Of a stretch of DNA of 64,000 nucleotides, positions 47,016-55,817 are shown one piece after another. The DNA is from Romboutsia faecis (GTDB lineage Bacteria; Bacillota; Clostridia; Peptostreptococcales; Peptostreptococcaceae), in NCBI RefSeq assembly GCF_014323405.1, contig NZ_JACRWE010000006.1:1-64000 (forward strand). The letters are read 5' to 3'. The notes under the pieces are model-generated. The model was not told where the DNA came from and ran no database searches. It saw only the letters and a program-made list of their open reading frames with translations. How positions within the stretch are numbered: position 1 is the first letter of the stretch; every line of letters starts with the position of its first letter. Made by a program: the position numbers and the translations under genes.

Positions 47016-47531
47016 TTAATATTCACTATCTACATTTTCTATAAACTTTACTAATTCTTTAGAACTTATAGTGTAAAATTTCTGTGCTATATTATCCATA
47101 TTGAAACTGCCATCATCTCTAAGTTTATTTATTTCTAAAATTACATATACTTTCTCATTATTTACTTTACTCAAGTTTATGCTTCTTTTGTATTCAACTG
47201 TAAAACTACCATCTTCATCTTCTCTAATATTACCATCCAAAAATAATAATATATTGCCCATATTATCTGGAGCTTCTTTAATACTAGATTTTTCTAATTG
47301 TGCATTCGTTAATAGTTTACTTAAGTAAGTTATATCTTCTTCTGAGATATGACAATCATAATTATAAGAAAATGCGTCTTCTTTAGATGTCCACGCCCTA
47401 ACTACATTATCTTTAGAAAATACAAAGCTATCTTTTAATATATAATACTCTCTTACTTTAAATGTTCCTATTATAAGGCAAAACGTCATTGCTACTATAA
47501 ATATATATCTCTTTTTATTATTCTTATCCAT
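47016..47531 (-). CDS. Hypothetical membrane-anchored protein
   Basis: The protein has 171 residues from the ATG at 47531, chosen because GGGGGA lies 5 bp upstream (the frame itself opens 24 bp earlier). It has a short basic N-terminus (MDKNNKKRY), one span (about 10-25), and about 145 extracytoplasmic residues with alternating beta-like stretches (NILLFLDGNIREDEDGSF, KVYVILEINKL). No family is recognised. It could be an anchored lipoprotein-like sensor or secreted factor, but nothing in the context helps. A terminator follows. Confidence 0.7.
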   Translation of the reverse strand: MDKNNKKRYIFIVAMTFCLIIGTFKVREYYILKDSFVFSKDNVVRAWTSKEDAFSYNYDCHISEEDITYLSKLLTNAQLEKSSIKEAPDNMGNILLFLDGNIREDEDGSFTVEYKRSINLSKVNNEKVYVILEINKLRDDGSFNMDNIAQKFYTISSKELVKFIENVDSEY

Positions 47532-47649
47532 TTCTTCCCCCATATTATATATCAAAAATATATTAAATCCTAATTGATAACACTTGTTCCCATTTTCTTA
47601 ATATCAATTGTTAATTTGATTATATCAAATCTTTTTATTTTCTTACAAT

Positions 47650-47681
47650 AAAAAAGTCATAGAATTTTATTCTATAACTTT
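47650..47681 (-). terminator. Terminator of the second PadR operon
   Basis: AAGTTATAGAA pairs with TTCTATGACTT (one mismatch) and the minus strand continues TTTTTATTG, about 95 bp past the stop codon of the 47776 gene. Confidence 0.75.
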
Positions 47682-47775
47682 GAATTAACCATAATAAGTT
47701 TCAATATTAAATAAATTATAAATAGATTCATAATCAAACATAATAATATACAAACTAAAATCTTAATAATGTTAG

Positions 47776-48567
47776 TTAAAACTTAACTTTCTTTTTTCTA
47801 AAAGCTATCTTTAAAACTACATAGATTATAAAGAAAATTGGAGTTGCTACTATAGCTGATACTCTTGTATTTTCATAAATTTTTAAATAAAGTGGTTTTG
47901 TTAATTTTAAATTATAATAAAGTTTTTGGCCTCTATCATTTTCAACAGTTTCTCCATTCATAAACATATAATCTTTAGTTACATCTTTACCATAAGTATA
48001 TAAAATAGATGATGGCTCATAAGTTTCCCCAATTTGCTTATGTGCACTTTCATAACCACGCATTACTATAACATCTTTATTGAACTTACTAGATGATAAT
48101 AGTTTTGATATATCATCTTTGTAACTATCTATATCTTTTTTCACATCTTTATCTTTAATAATTTTATTTAACTCTTTTGATATATTTGAATTTACTTGAT
48201 CCCAATATGTAAACGGCTTATCATATATGTAATTAACGGTTTTATGATATGTAAGAATTGTAGATGTTATTAAACATATAATAAACATTACACCTGATAT
48301 TCTAGTTATTATCTTTGCAACCTTATTAATCTCTTTAATCTCTTTTTTATTTTCTTTAAGAGTAAAGTAGAGTTCTTTTAACATCTCAGAGCCACCATCA
48401 AATTTTTTGATAGCCATTTCGCAAGCGTCTTGTTCTTCATATCCTTCATTAATAAATTCATTTGCTGACATTATTAAGTGTTCTTTTAACTCTTCTTTAA
48501 GCTCTAGTATTTCTTGACTATTATCATTTTTATATAATGAATCAATATAGTTATTTATTACTCCCAT
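47776..48567 (-). CDS. PadR-linked membrane protein with N-terminal helical domain
   Basis: The protein has 263 residues from the ATG at 48567, which has GGGAGAG 6 bp upstream. Residues 1-85 form a helical domain (YIDSLYKND, ELKEELKEHLIMSANEFINEGYEEQDACEMAIKKFDG), the same type as the N-terminal domain of the pentapeptide protein at 41058 and common next to PadR genes (DUF1700-like). Span 1 is at about 92-110, then a soluble loop of about 115 residues, then span 2 at about 235-255 and a basic tail. It overlaps the PadR gene by 17 bp. It probably senses membrane state or acts as an antagonist of the regulator; unproven. Confidence 0.82.
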   Translation of the reverse strand: MGVINNYIDSLYKNDNSQEILELKEELKEHLIMSANEFINEGYEEQDACEMAIKKFDGGSEMLKELYFTLKENKKEIKEINKVAKIITRISGVMFIICLITSTILTYHKTVNYIYDKPFTYWDQVNSNISKELNKIIKDKDVKKDIDSYKDDISKLLSSSKFNKDVIVMRGYESAHKQIGETYEPSSILYTYGKDVTKDYMFMNGETVENDRGQKLYYNLKLTKPLYLKIYENTRVSAIVATPIFFIIYVVLKIAFRKKKVKF

Positions 48568-48901
48568 TACCATCTCTCCCGTCTAAGAATTTATCCATAA
48601 TATTTTTTACAAAATTCCATTCATCAACTTTTTTATCTAAACTTTCTATACCATATTGTGTTATTTTATAGTACTTACGTCTATTCCCTGGACCTTGACT
48701 ACTTTGCCAGTAAGATTCAATAAAACCTTTTGACTCAAGTCTTTTTAATGATATGTATAATGTTCCATCTTTTAGTTCAAAGGCTGTTTGTTCCAAAACA
48801 TTTTTAGCAATTTCAAATCCATAAGAATCATTTTTTTCTAATATTGCAAGTATCATAGTATCTATATGACCTTTCAATATCTCTTTATTTAACTCCATCA
48901 T
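48551..48901 (-). CDS. PadR-family regulator 2
   Basis: This 116-residue PadR protein has LKGHIDTMILAILEKNDSYGFEIAKNV, recognition region LKDGTLYISLKRLESKGFIES and wing QSSQGPGNRRKYYKITQYG. Two ATG codons in a row start the frame behind AAAGGGAGTG. It is translationally coupled to the helical-domain membrane protein, repeating the design of the PadR 1 operon 7 kb away. Operator-like dyads lie upstream at 48929-48958 and 48994-49014. Confidence 0.92.
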   Translation of the reverse strand: MMELNKEILKGHIDTMILAILEKNDSYGFEIAKNVLEQTAFELKDGTLYISLKRLESKGFIESYWQSSQGPGNRRKYYKITQYGIESLDKKVDEWNFVKNIMDKFLDGRDGNGSNK

Positions 48902-48928
48902 TTCACTCCCTTTCTAATCATTGTATTA

Positions 48929-49014
48929 CGAGGTTTAATGTTAAAAACTAATACCTCGCTTAACTAGTATTATATTCTTATAATACTATAACCAATACTT
49001 GTAATGCAAGTATT
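48929..49014 (-). promoter_or_regulatory. Operator-like dyads before PadR 2
   Basis: AATACTTG-N5-CAAGTATT (48994-49014) is a perfect 8-bp dyad that could be the PadR 2 operator. CGAGGT...ACCTCG (48929-48958) is a second, wider dyad in the leader. Possible -10 boxes (TATAGT, TATAAT) lie between them. Confidence 0.5.
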
Positions 49015-49126
49015 AGTTATATATTTCTAAAGTAAATAAAGTTAAGATATAAAAAACTTGCTAATTTATATATTTTCACTTAACTTCTCCTTAAATTAGG
49101 TTTATGGAATAGTTTAAAGAGATATA

Positions 49127-49168
49127 GCAAAAGGGAAACTTAATTAATTTAAGTTAGCCCTTTTTTTT
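49127..49168 (+). terminator. Orphan plus-strand terminator
   Basis: AAAGGG...CCCTTT with an inner AACTTAA/TTAAGTT stem, then TTTTTTT, reading rightwards. No plus-strand gene lies upstream, so it may end an unannotated short RNA starting near 49020-49040. The rest of the 491-bp gap (48902-49392) shows no credible reading frame; it holds the PadR operators, this hairpin and the one at 49278. Confidence 0.55.
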
Positions 49169-49277
49169 AGATTATTAATTATTCTGTTTGAGTTATCCCC
49201 CTTACAGGCTCTAAATTCAATTCTAAGCCTTATTTTATTATTTATAAATTTATTTCCTCATTTAAATCCATAAAAAA

Positions 49278-49305
49278 ATGAGAGCATAGCTCTCATCCTT
49301 TTACT
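49278..49305 (-). terminator. Terminator of the XRE membrane regulator gene
   Basis: ATGAGAGC pairs with GCTCTCAT around a short loop, and the minus strand continues TTTTTTTATGG. It lies about 90 bp past the stop codon. Confidence 0.8.
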
Positions 49306-49392
49306 TTTTAATATATTAAAATTGTGTATCCAAGAAGTTGTTCAAAGCCTCATCATTTTTATTTCTTTAACAACTTCTTATTAACTTAGCTA

Positions 49393-49968
49393 TTAGAATA
49401 ATATATATACCATAATTATTGCTATGACTATTGTTAATAAACTAAAACCTATTACAATTGCACATTTCTGGTATGGTCGCTTTCCATACTCCTGATGTTT
49501 TTGAACTTCATCCAAATTCTTTCCATCTAGGAAAGCAGCTATTTCTCTATATGTTTGGATGTTATTATTCTTTTTATATTTATCAACTTTAATAGCGTAA
49601 TACATTGCTGCTATAGCAATGATGCTCCAAATTATAAAACCGTATTTTTCCATAAATTTTATAAGTGGAACAACGGATACCATAGTTAAAATAAACAGTA
49701 TAGTGAAAATATTACCATCACGTTTAAATTTGTCAATATCTTCTTTTTTAATTTGCTCTTTCATTTCCTCAAGGTCTCCTTTAATTAATATGTCAAGAGA
49801 GACATTAAAAAGCGAACTTAATAATAATAAACTTTTCACATCGGGGTAGTTTTTATTATTCTCCCAATTTGATATAGTTTGACGAGATACAAATATCTTT
49901 TCAGATAATTCCTCTTGTGAAAACTTCATTTCAGTTCTATATTTTTTTATCTGTTTTCCAATTTCCAT
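49393..49968 (-). CDS. XRE-family regulator with C-terminal membrane domain
   Basis: In this 191-residue protein, residues 1-60 are a helix-turn-helix (IGKQIKKYRTEMKFSQEELSEKIFVSRQTISNWENNKNYPDVKSL). A linker is followed by spans at about 90-105, 108-125 and 166-188. Membrane-tethered XRE proteins of this type are common beside drug or bacteriocin-related transporters, none of which is visible here. Start: ATG behind CAGGAGGACATTGT. Its promoter region has a direct repeat of an 18- to 20-bp sequence, likely its own operators. Confidence 0.88.
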   Translation of the reverse strand: MEIGKQIKKYRTEMKFSQEELSEKIFVSRQTISNWENNKNYPDVKSLLLLSSLFNVSLDILIKGDLEEMKEQIKKEDIDKFKRDGNIFTILFILTMVSVVPLIKFMEKYGFIIWSIIAIAAMYYAIKVDKYKKNNNIQTYREIAAFLDGKNLDEVQKHQEYGKRPYQKCAIVIGFSLLTIVIAIIMVYILF

Positions 49969-50008
49969 ACAATGTCCTCCTGCACTATTATTCTATAATT
50001 TTGAGTAA

Positions 50009-50060
50009 ATTTTCACTATCAAAAGTCCTTGATATTGCCTATTTTTACTATGTCAAAAGT
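50009..50060 (-). repeat. Direct repeat upstream of the XRE gene (candidate operators)
   Basis: ATTTTCACTATCAAAAGT (50009-50026) and ATTTTTACTATGTCAAAAGT (50041-50060) share nearly all bases apart from a two-base insertion. They start 32 bp apart (about three helical turns), 41 bp before the gene. TTGACA occurs within the second copy on the minus strand. Confidence 0.55.
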
Positions 50061-50202
50061 ATTTTACATGGTAAAGATACCTGTATTTATACAATAAAAC
50101 GAATACTATCATATTTATGTTGAACAATAATTTCTATCTTAATTATAACATAACTTTTATTTTGTAAAGTGTGCACTAAAACAGGTATTTTTTGAACATA
50201 AA

Positions 50203-50277
50203 AATAGGATCATATTAATTTGACCCCTTTATATTCTTAATATATTAATATTATTCATTTAATCCAATCCTATTTTT
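50203..50277 (-). terminator. Terminator after the GNAT gene
   Basis: AAAAATAGGAT (overlapping the GNAT stop codon) pairs with ATCCTATTTTT over a long AT loop, and the minus strand runs on with TTTTTATG. The stem is long-range, so confidence is moderate. Confidence 0.5.
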
Positions 50278-50587
50278 TCATTATATAATTTGTTAATCTC
50301 ACACCATTCCTATCTACAAATTGTTTTTTTATTACTATATATCCTCGCTTCTCAAAAAATGATTTCGAGGTTATTGATGCATGAGTTGTAATATGTTCCA
50401 CATCATATTTCTTTTCTAATATATCGCAAAGTGCTGTTGCAATACCAATATTTTGATAATCCTTATGTACAGCCCATACATTTAACTGTTCTTCTGTATA
50501 GTCTTTTGAATTAATGTAATGAACAGTATTGTAAAATAAATCAGCAATTTCATTACAATCACTTGTTTTATATTCTCTTATTTCCAT
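50270..50587 (-). CDS. GNAT acetyltransferase with an internal deletion
   Basis: This 105-residue protein is an intact frame, but short. The N-terminus IREYKTSDCNEIADLFYNTVHYINSKDYTEEQLNVWA is the normal start of a GNAT of about 150 residues. It then jumps directly to VHKDYQNIGIATALCDILE, the acetyl-CoA motif (Q-x-x-G-x-A). The usual strands 2 to 4 before that motif, about 45 residues, are missing. Without that sheet the enzyme is probably inactive. Start: ATG behind AGGAGAATTG. It stands alone. Confidence 0.75.
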   Translation of the reverse strand: MEIREYKTSDCNEIADLFYNTVHYINSKDYTEEQLNVWAVHKDYQNIGIATALCDILEKKYDVEHITTHASITSKSFFEKRGYIVIKKQFVDRNGVRLTNYIMKK

Positions 50588-50735
50588 ATCAATTCTCCTA
50601 TTAAATTCGTATATAAGTTTATTTTTATGCTATATTAGCTTATCTATTGATAAATACAACAAAAATAACTGAATCTTATCAATTTCAATACTTTAGCTAT
50701 AAGATACAGTTATTTTCTTATTTCATAATATATTA

Positions 50736-51035
50736 TTATACATTTTTTTTCGGAACATTTCCTATAATACAATTCCCAAAGCATATATCTATTAGAGCCA
50801 TCAAAAAACCTAAAATCAAACCAGCCATAGCATTACTAATACCTAATCTAATACTTAGTAAAACTGTTATTGATATTGCTAAGGCATGACCTACAAGATT
50901 TAAGATACTTCTATTTATATTACTTAATTTTTCTAAATCTCTTTGCATTGACTCAAATACACCATATATTTTGTAATTTAATATGTAAAATAAAAAATTA
51001 AAAATTAGTCGTGATAAAATTGTAGATATTATCAT
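50736..51035 (-). CDS. Small membrane protein, hypothetical
   Basis: The protein has 99 residues from the ATG at 51035, which has GGAGGG 10 bp upstream. The frame opens 75 bp earlier, but that extension (MYIIKVHNCYKLYIKKVKQ) has no ribosome-binding site and looks non-coding. Spans are at about 3-20, 45-66 and 66-88. The end is polar with two Cys (DICFGNCIIGNVPKKN). No family is recognised. The region to its right (51036-51503) has no gene; it holds only the gan operon terminator and AT-rich DNA. Confidence 0.6.
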   Translation of the reverse strand: MIISTILSRLIFNFLFYILNYKIYGVFESMQRDLEKLSNINRSILNLVGHALAISITVLLSIRLGISNAMAGLILGFLMALIDICFGNCIIGNVPKKNV

Positions 51036-51438
51036 TTCCCATACACCCTCCACTTGCTTCACTTTTTTTATATATAATTTATAACAATTGTGTACTTTTA
51101 TTATATACAATATTCAATTATCTTCCAATTATAAAAGGTTTCTTTAAATTTCAAGTAAAATACATTGTATTAATTTAAGTATTCTGTGAGCATATAGATT
51201 TATTTTTATAGGTGCAATTGTAATTAATATTCCCAGATAATATAAATGCTCAAAATAATTCATTTAAAGTATAGACATTTTTACATGATATACAGGTTGA
51301 AGATATTGTACACTAAAACAAATATTTTCTAGAACACTTATTTTTATAAGTTTTATCACTGTTTATTTTTATACATATAGTTAATATAACTTTAATTCAC
51401 AAGCTCTGAATAGATTTTAAACTATCATAATTTCTATA

Positions 51439-51481
51439 AAAAAACAGCTGTATCTAAGTATTTCTACTTAAACACAGCTTC
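51439..51481 (-). terminator. Terminator of the gan operon
   Basis: On the minus strand AAGCTGTGTTTAAGTAG pairs with TACTTAGATACAGCTG (imperfect, about 14 pairs) and is followed by TTTTTTTAT, 20 bp past the GH42 stop codon. Confidence 0.85.
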
Positions 51482-51503
51482 TGAGAAAGGGATTCATCAA
51501 ATT

Positions 51504-53549
51504 TTATTTAGACTTTCTTAATACTAATACTTCATAAGGTTTTAGTACTCTACTACCTAAAACTTTTTCATTAGTAAGTAAGTCTTCATATAAATTATTT
51601 ATTATAACATCTTGATTTTCTTCAGTGAAATTCATTACAAAATAGTATTTGTTAGTTTCATTTTCCCTTATTTGTATAGAAACACCTTTTGGGGATTCAA
51701 AGTCATTAGTTTCTATAAGATCTAAATCATTTACTATACTATCATAGAATTCACTTAAGAAATCTTGATTGGTTCTAGCACCTATAAAATAAGCTTTACC
51801 ATTATCTAAAATATTCTTTGTTATAGCTGGAGTTTCTTTATAAAAATCATCTTTGTACTCAGCTAAAGATTTAGCTCCTAATAAATCTATAATGCTACAA
51901 TAATCTTTTACTTCAAATTTTTTATTATTAAATTCAATACTATTTCTATCTTTTGGATATAAAGTATCTAGTTCTTTAACCTCTATTCCATATATATCTT
52001 TAAGATCTTTATGCCATCCTCCTAGATAAGTTAAATCATTTTCATTAACTAATCCACTAAGATAAGAACCAACTAAGTTCCCTCCATCTTTTACATATGA
52101 TTTGAAGTTTTTAATAGTTTCTTCAGTCATAAGATACATCATTGGTGCAACTACTAATTTATATTTTGATAAGTCTGCACTTGGAGTTACTACATCTACA
52201 GATATATTTTTATTCCAGAAGTATTTGTAGTGTTCTTGTAATGTTTGAGGATATCTTTTTGATTCTAATCCAAATCCTTGTGCATCTTTTAATGCCCAGT
52301 CATTATCCCAATCGTATATAATTGCTACTTTTGACTCTTTCATACTTCCTTTTATATCTTGTAAGTTATTAAGTGCACTACCTACCTCTGATACTTCTTT
52401 AAATACTCTATTTTCAGAAGAATTATCATGGTCAACTACTGCCCCATGGAATTTTTCAGAAGAACCTCTAGATTTTCTCCATTGGAAGTATAATACACTA
52501 TCAGAACCATGAGCTAAAAGTTGCATAGATGCAAGTTTATGCATTTTAGGTCTTTTTGCTTTATTTACATTATGCCAGTTAACTCCACTTGGAGTGCATT
52601 CCATTATTAAGAATGGTTGTTGCTTTAAGCTACGATATAAATCGTTTATAAATCCTACTTTTGCTGCTAAGTCTTGAGTTTCTTCCCAATCATTATGCCA
52701 AGCAGGATAGCAATCCCAACTTAATATATCTACATGCTTTGAAAACTTTTCATAATTAAGACTTTGGAATGGTATTAGGTCATCTGTATCTGCCATAAAG
52801 TTTGTAGTTATTGCTATTTCTGGTGTTATCTCTCTTAGTGGTTTTATTTCATTTTCATAAAAATCTATAGTTTGATCAGTTACGAATCTTTTCCAATCTA
52901 AGTTTAATCCATGTACTGCACCTTCTCCAATAGATGAAGGTGACTCTATTTCTGACCAATCTGAATATGAGTGACTCCAGAATGGTCCCCACCATGCTTT
53001 ATTTACATTTTCTATAGTTTTATATTTATTTTTTAACCAAGTTCTAAAGTTTTCTTGGCATAAGTCACAGTGACAATCTCCACTAAATTCATTTGATATA
53101 TGCCACATTATAAGTGCTGGATGATTACCATATCTTTTAGCCAATTCTCTATTAATTGCTTGTGTTTTTTCTCTATATACTGGTGAAGAAAAACAGTGAT
53201 TATGTCTTCCACCATGATGCATTTTTTCTCTTCTTTCATTAGTTCTTAATACTTCTGGATATTTTTTAGACATCCATGCTGGTCTTGCTCCACTTGGAGT
53301 GGCAAGTATAATCCTACCACCTTGTTTATGTACATCATCTATAATTTTATCTAGCCATTCAAAATTATAGTTACCTTCAGTTGGCTCAAGTGCACTCCAT
53401 GCAAATATACCTACAGACATTGTATTTACATTAGCCAATTTCATTAATCTCATATCATCTTCTAAAATCTCTGGATAATCTAGCCATTGATCTGGATTGT
53501 AATCTCCACCATGTAGTAATCTTTTTTCTTTATAATACGTATAATTCAT
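51504..53549 (-). CDS. ganA: Beta-galactosidase, GH42
   Basis: This 681-residue cytoplasmic enzyme has the GH42 layout: (beta/alpha)8 barrel (about 1-390) with LLHGGDYNPDQW, acid/base Glu154 in HISNEFSG and nucleophile Glu317 in LIMECTPSGVNW; a trimerisation domain (about 395-600); and a beta C-terminal domain. A zinc site like that of other GH42 enzymes is formed by Cys119, Cys159, Cys161 and Cys164. It trims galactose from imported beta-1,4-galacto-oligosaccharides. It is the last gene of the ganS-ganP-ganQ operon, 15 bp after ganQ. No signal peptide. Start: ATG behind GGGGGATATAA. Confidence 0.95.
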   Translation of the reverse strand: MNYTYYKEKRLLHGGDYNPDQWLDYPEILEDDMRLMKLANVNTMSVGIFAWSALEPTEGNYNFEWLDKIIDDVHKQGGRIILATPSGARPAWMSKKYPEVLRTNERREKMHHGGRHNHCFSSPVYREKTQAINRELAKRYGNHPALIMWHISNEFSGDCHCDLCQENFRTWLKNKYKTIENVNKAWWGPFWSHSYSDWSEIESPSSIGEGAVHGLNLDWKRFVTDQTIDFYENEIKPLREITPEIAITTNFMADTDDLIPFQSLNYEKFSKHVDILSWDCYPAWHNDWEETQDLAAKVGFINDLYRSLKQQPFLIMECTPSGVNWHNVNKAKRPKMHKLASMQLLAHGSDSVLYFQWRKSRGSSEKFHGAVVDHDNSSENRVFKEVSEVGSALNNLQDIKGSMKESKVAIIYDWDNDWALKDAQGFGLESKRYPQTLQEHYKYFWNKNISVDVVTPSADLSKYKLVVAPMMYLMTEETIKNFKSYVKDGGNLVGSYLSGLVNENDLTYLGGWHKDLKDIYGIEVKELDTLYPKDRNSIEFNNKKFEVKDYCSIIDLLGAKSLAEYKDDFYKETPAITKNILDNGKAYFIGARTNQDFLSEFYDSIVNDLDLIETNDFESPKGVSIQIRENETNKYYFVMNFTEENQDVIINNLYEDLLTNEKVLGSRVLKPYEVLVLRKSK

Positions 53550-53564
53550 ATTTATATCCCCCGT

Positions 53565-54449
53565 TTATCCTTTTGTTCCACCTGCTGCTAATCCCGATAC
53601 AAAGTGTTTTTGTAATGATAAGAATGCTATTACTATAGGTATACTAATTAATATTGCCCCTGCTGCAAATGTTGTATAACTAGCTCCCATTTTATCACTT
53701 ACTAATTTATATAGACCGATTGGAAGAGTGTAAGCTTCAGGCTCTCTTAATATAACTGATGATAATGCAAAGTCACCAAGTGGTCCTGTAAATCCATTCA
53801 TAGCTACAACTGCTAACATTGGTCTTGATAGAGGTAGTATTATTTGGAAGAATATTCTTGTTCTACTAGCTCCATCTATTCTAGCACTTTCATCTAAATC
53901 CATTGGTATTGAATCCATATATCCTTTTAAAAGATATGCATTCATAGGAATTTGACCTCCTACGTATATAAGTATTAAAAGCCAATGGCTATTAATTAAA
54001 CCTAACATCTGTCCTAAAACGAATATCGCTGTAAGTGCTGAGAATTGTGGTATCATTTGTAAAAGCATAAATAACATTAAACCATTTTTCTTTCCTTTAA
54101 ATCTAAATCTAGAAAATGCATATGCTGTAAATGATACTGATATTAATGAAAATATCATTGTAAATATACTTATCTTTAATGAGTTTAAATACCATTGTTT
54201 ATAATGTAAGTTACCTTCTCCTGCAAATAATTGTGTATAATGCTCAGTTGTAGGATTTTCAGGTATAAGACTTGTACTTACTAAACTATTTCCTGGATTA
54301 AAACTAGCTCCTATTGTCCATAAAAGAGGGTAGATAATTATTACGCATACTACAATTAATAGTAAATACGTTAATGCTTTTTTTAAATTTCTTTTGCTCT
54401 TTGAGCTAAGTTTTGAACTTGTTTTTGGTGTTTTGCTTAAAGCATCCAT
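53565..54449 (-). CDS. ganQ: Galacto-oligosaccharide ABC importer permease (MalG type)
   Basis: This 294-residue permease has a basic N-terminus and about six spans. The EAA loop that contacts the ATPase reads MDLDESARIDGASRTRIFFQIILPLSRP (near 190-215). It is most similar in layout to MalG/GanQ. It pairs with GanP, gene order and two-base spacing showing translational coupling. It imports galacto-oligosaccharides released by the secreted galactanase. The ATPase is not encoded here; see the MsmK-like gene at 2985-4094. Start: ATG behind AAGGAGGTAGTATAAA. Confidence 0.93.
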   Translation of the reverse strand: MDALSKTPKTSSKLSSKSKRNLKKALTYLLLIVVCVIIIYPLLWTIGASFNPGNSLVSTSLIPENPTTEHYTQLFAGEGNLHYKQWYLNSLKISIFTMIFSLISVSFTAYAFSRFRFKGKKNGLMLFMLLQMIPQFSALTAIFVLGQMLGLINSHWLLILIYVGGQIPMNAYLLKGYMDSIPMDLDESARIDGASRTRIFFQIILPLSRPMLAVVAMNGFTGPLGDFALSSVILREPEAYTLPIGLYKLVSDKMGASYTTFAAGAILISIPIVIAFLSLQKHFVSGLAAGGTKG

Positions 54450-54450
54450 T

Positions 54451-55761
54451 TTATACTACCTCCTTAAATGATTTTGTTCTTCTAAACTGCCATATAGCTA
54501 TTCCTATAACAAATATTGACAGTAAAAGAGTTAATGCAGCTGCTAGTGCATATTGACCAGATTGCATTGTTAATTTATATATCCAAGATACTAATATATC
54601 TGTTCCACCTGCTGTAGAGTTTGGTACAGCTGGTCCCCCTGCGTTAAATAGATATATTATATTAAAGTTGTTAAAGTTAAATGTATATTGTGTTATTAGT
54701 ATTGGAGCCATTGAATATAAAACTAATGGTAGTGTTATATTCTTAAACTTTTGTATAGCCGTAGCTCCATCTATTGTTGCTGCTTCATATAATTCTTCAG
54801 GTATTGATTGAAGTACACCTGTTGTTACTATAAATATATAAGGGAATCCTAACCAACCTTGTACCATAAGTAATGCAAGTCTTGTAAAGTTAGCATCTGT
54901 TAACCAAGGTACTTCACTTAATCCTAACATAGGAAGTATTACATTATTCATAGCTCCAAATGTATCATTGAACATTCCTGTAAATATAAGTATCGTTACA
55001 AATCCAGGAACTGCCCAAGGTAATACTAATATAGTTCTCCAAAACTTCTTAAATCTTATTCCTTTTTGATGAACTACAACTGCTAAAAATATTCCTATTG
55101 CTATTTGAATCGTTGATGCAACTAAAGTCCAAACTACTGTCCACCCAAGTACATCAAAGAATGTTGTTCTCCATATTTCTACTGTAAATATATCTTTTAA
55201 TGTTTCAAGCCCTACCCAGCTAACTAAGCTAGCTGGTGGACTGTGATATAAATCATAGTTTGTAAATACTAAAGCAAAACTAAATAATATAGGGAATATT
55301 ACAGAAAATACTAGAAGTATAAAAGCTGGACTTGTTATAAAGTATGGATAGCCTTCTTCTAAAAGTATTTGATATTGTTCTCTAACTGAGTATACTGAAA
55401 ATCCATCATCTCTTCTTTTCCCATTTGCATAAGCATCTTTTAAATTTAAGTAGTAAAATAGTAATCCAAATGCAGTTACTATAATAGCAATTAAGCCTTC
55501 AGCCAAAAGGAATATTGAATTATCTCTTGGTACTTGTTCTCCTAGGGTAAAAATTCCCCAATATCCCATATTAAATAAATCTTTAAATACAAATATAAAT
55601 GATAAGAAAAATCCTAAGAAAACTAATCCTTTTACTATTTGTTTGTTATATATCTGACCTAGTCCAGGTACTAAAGACAATAACATTGCTTTTTTTCCAT
55701 GCTTAGATTTTTTTATGTTATCGAACTTAGATTGTACTTGGCTAGTATGTTCTCCTACCAT
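54451..55761 (-). CDS. ganP: Galacto-oligosaccharide ABC importer permease (MalF type)
   Basis: This 436-residue permease has about eight spans. Ahead of the usual six-span core is an extra N-terminal part (about 1-115) with LLSLVPGLGQIYNKQIVKGLVFLGFF and another span, as in MalF/GanP of Firmicutes. The EAA loop is IPEELYEAATIDGATAIQKFKNITLP (about 310-335). It forms the channel with GanQ. The start ATG follows AAGGGGGGATATAAAAC. The gene is 56 bp after ganS and touches ganQ. Confidence 0.93.
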   Translation of the reverse strand: MVGEHTSQVQSKFDNIKKSKHGKKAMLLSLVPGLGQIYNKQIVKGLVFLGFFLSFIFVFKDLFNMGYWGIFTLGEQVPRDNSIFLLAEGLIAIIVTAFGLLFYYLNLKDAYANGKRRDDGFSVYSVREQYQILLEEGYPYFITSPAFILLVFSVIFPILFSFALVFTNYDLYHSPPASLVSWVGLETLKDIFTVEIWRTTFFDVLGWTVVWTLVASTIQIAIGIFLAVVVHQKGIRFKKFWRTILVLPWAVPGFVTILIFTGMFNDTFGAMNNVILPMLGLSEVPWLTDANFTRLALLMVQGWLGFPYIFIVTTGVLQSIPEELYEAATIDGATAIQKFKNITLPLVLYSMAPILITQYTFNFNNFNIIYLFNAGGPAVPNSTAGGTDILVSWIYKLTMQSGQYALAAALTLLLSIFVIGIAIWQFRRTKSFKEVV

Positions 55762-55817
55762 GTTTTATATCCCCCCTTATTTAGTAAAAAGTAAAAATAA
55801 TGTCTATTATTTATATA

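Noticed and set aside
50647..50889. Plus-strand 80-codon frame opposite the small membrane gene
   Set aside because: It has no ribosome-binding site and lies antisense to a frame with spans and a GGAGGG site.
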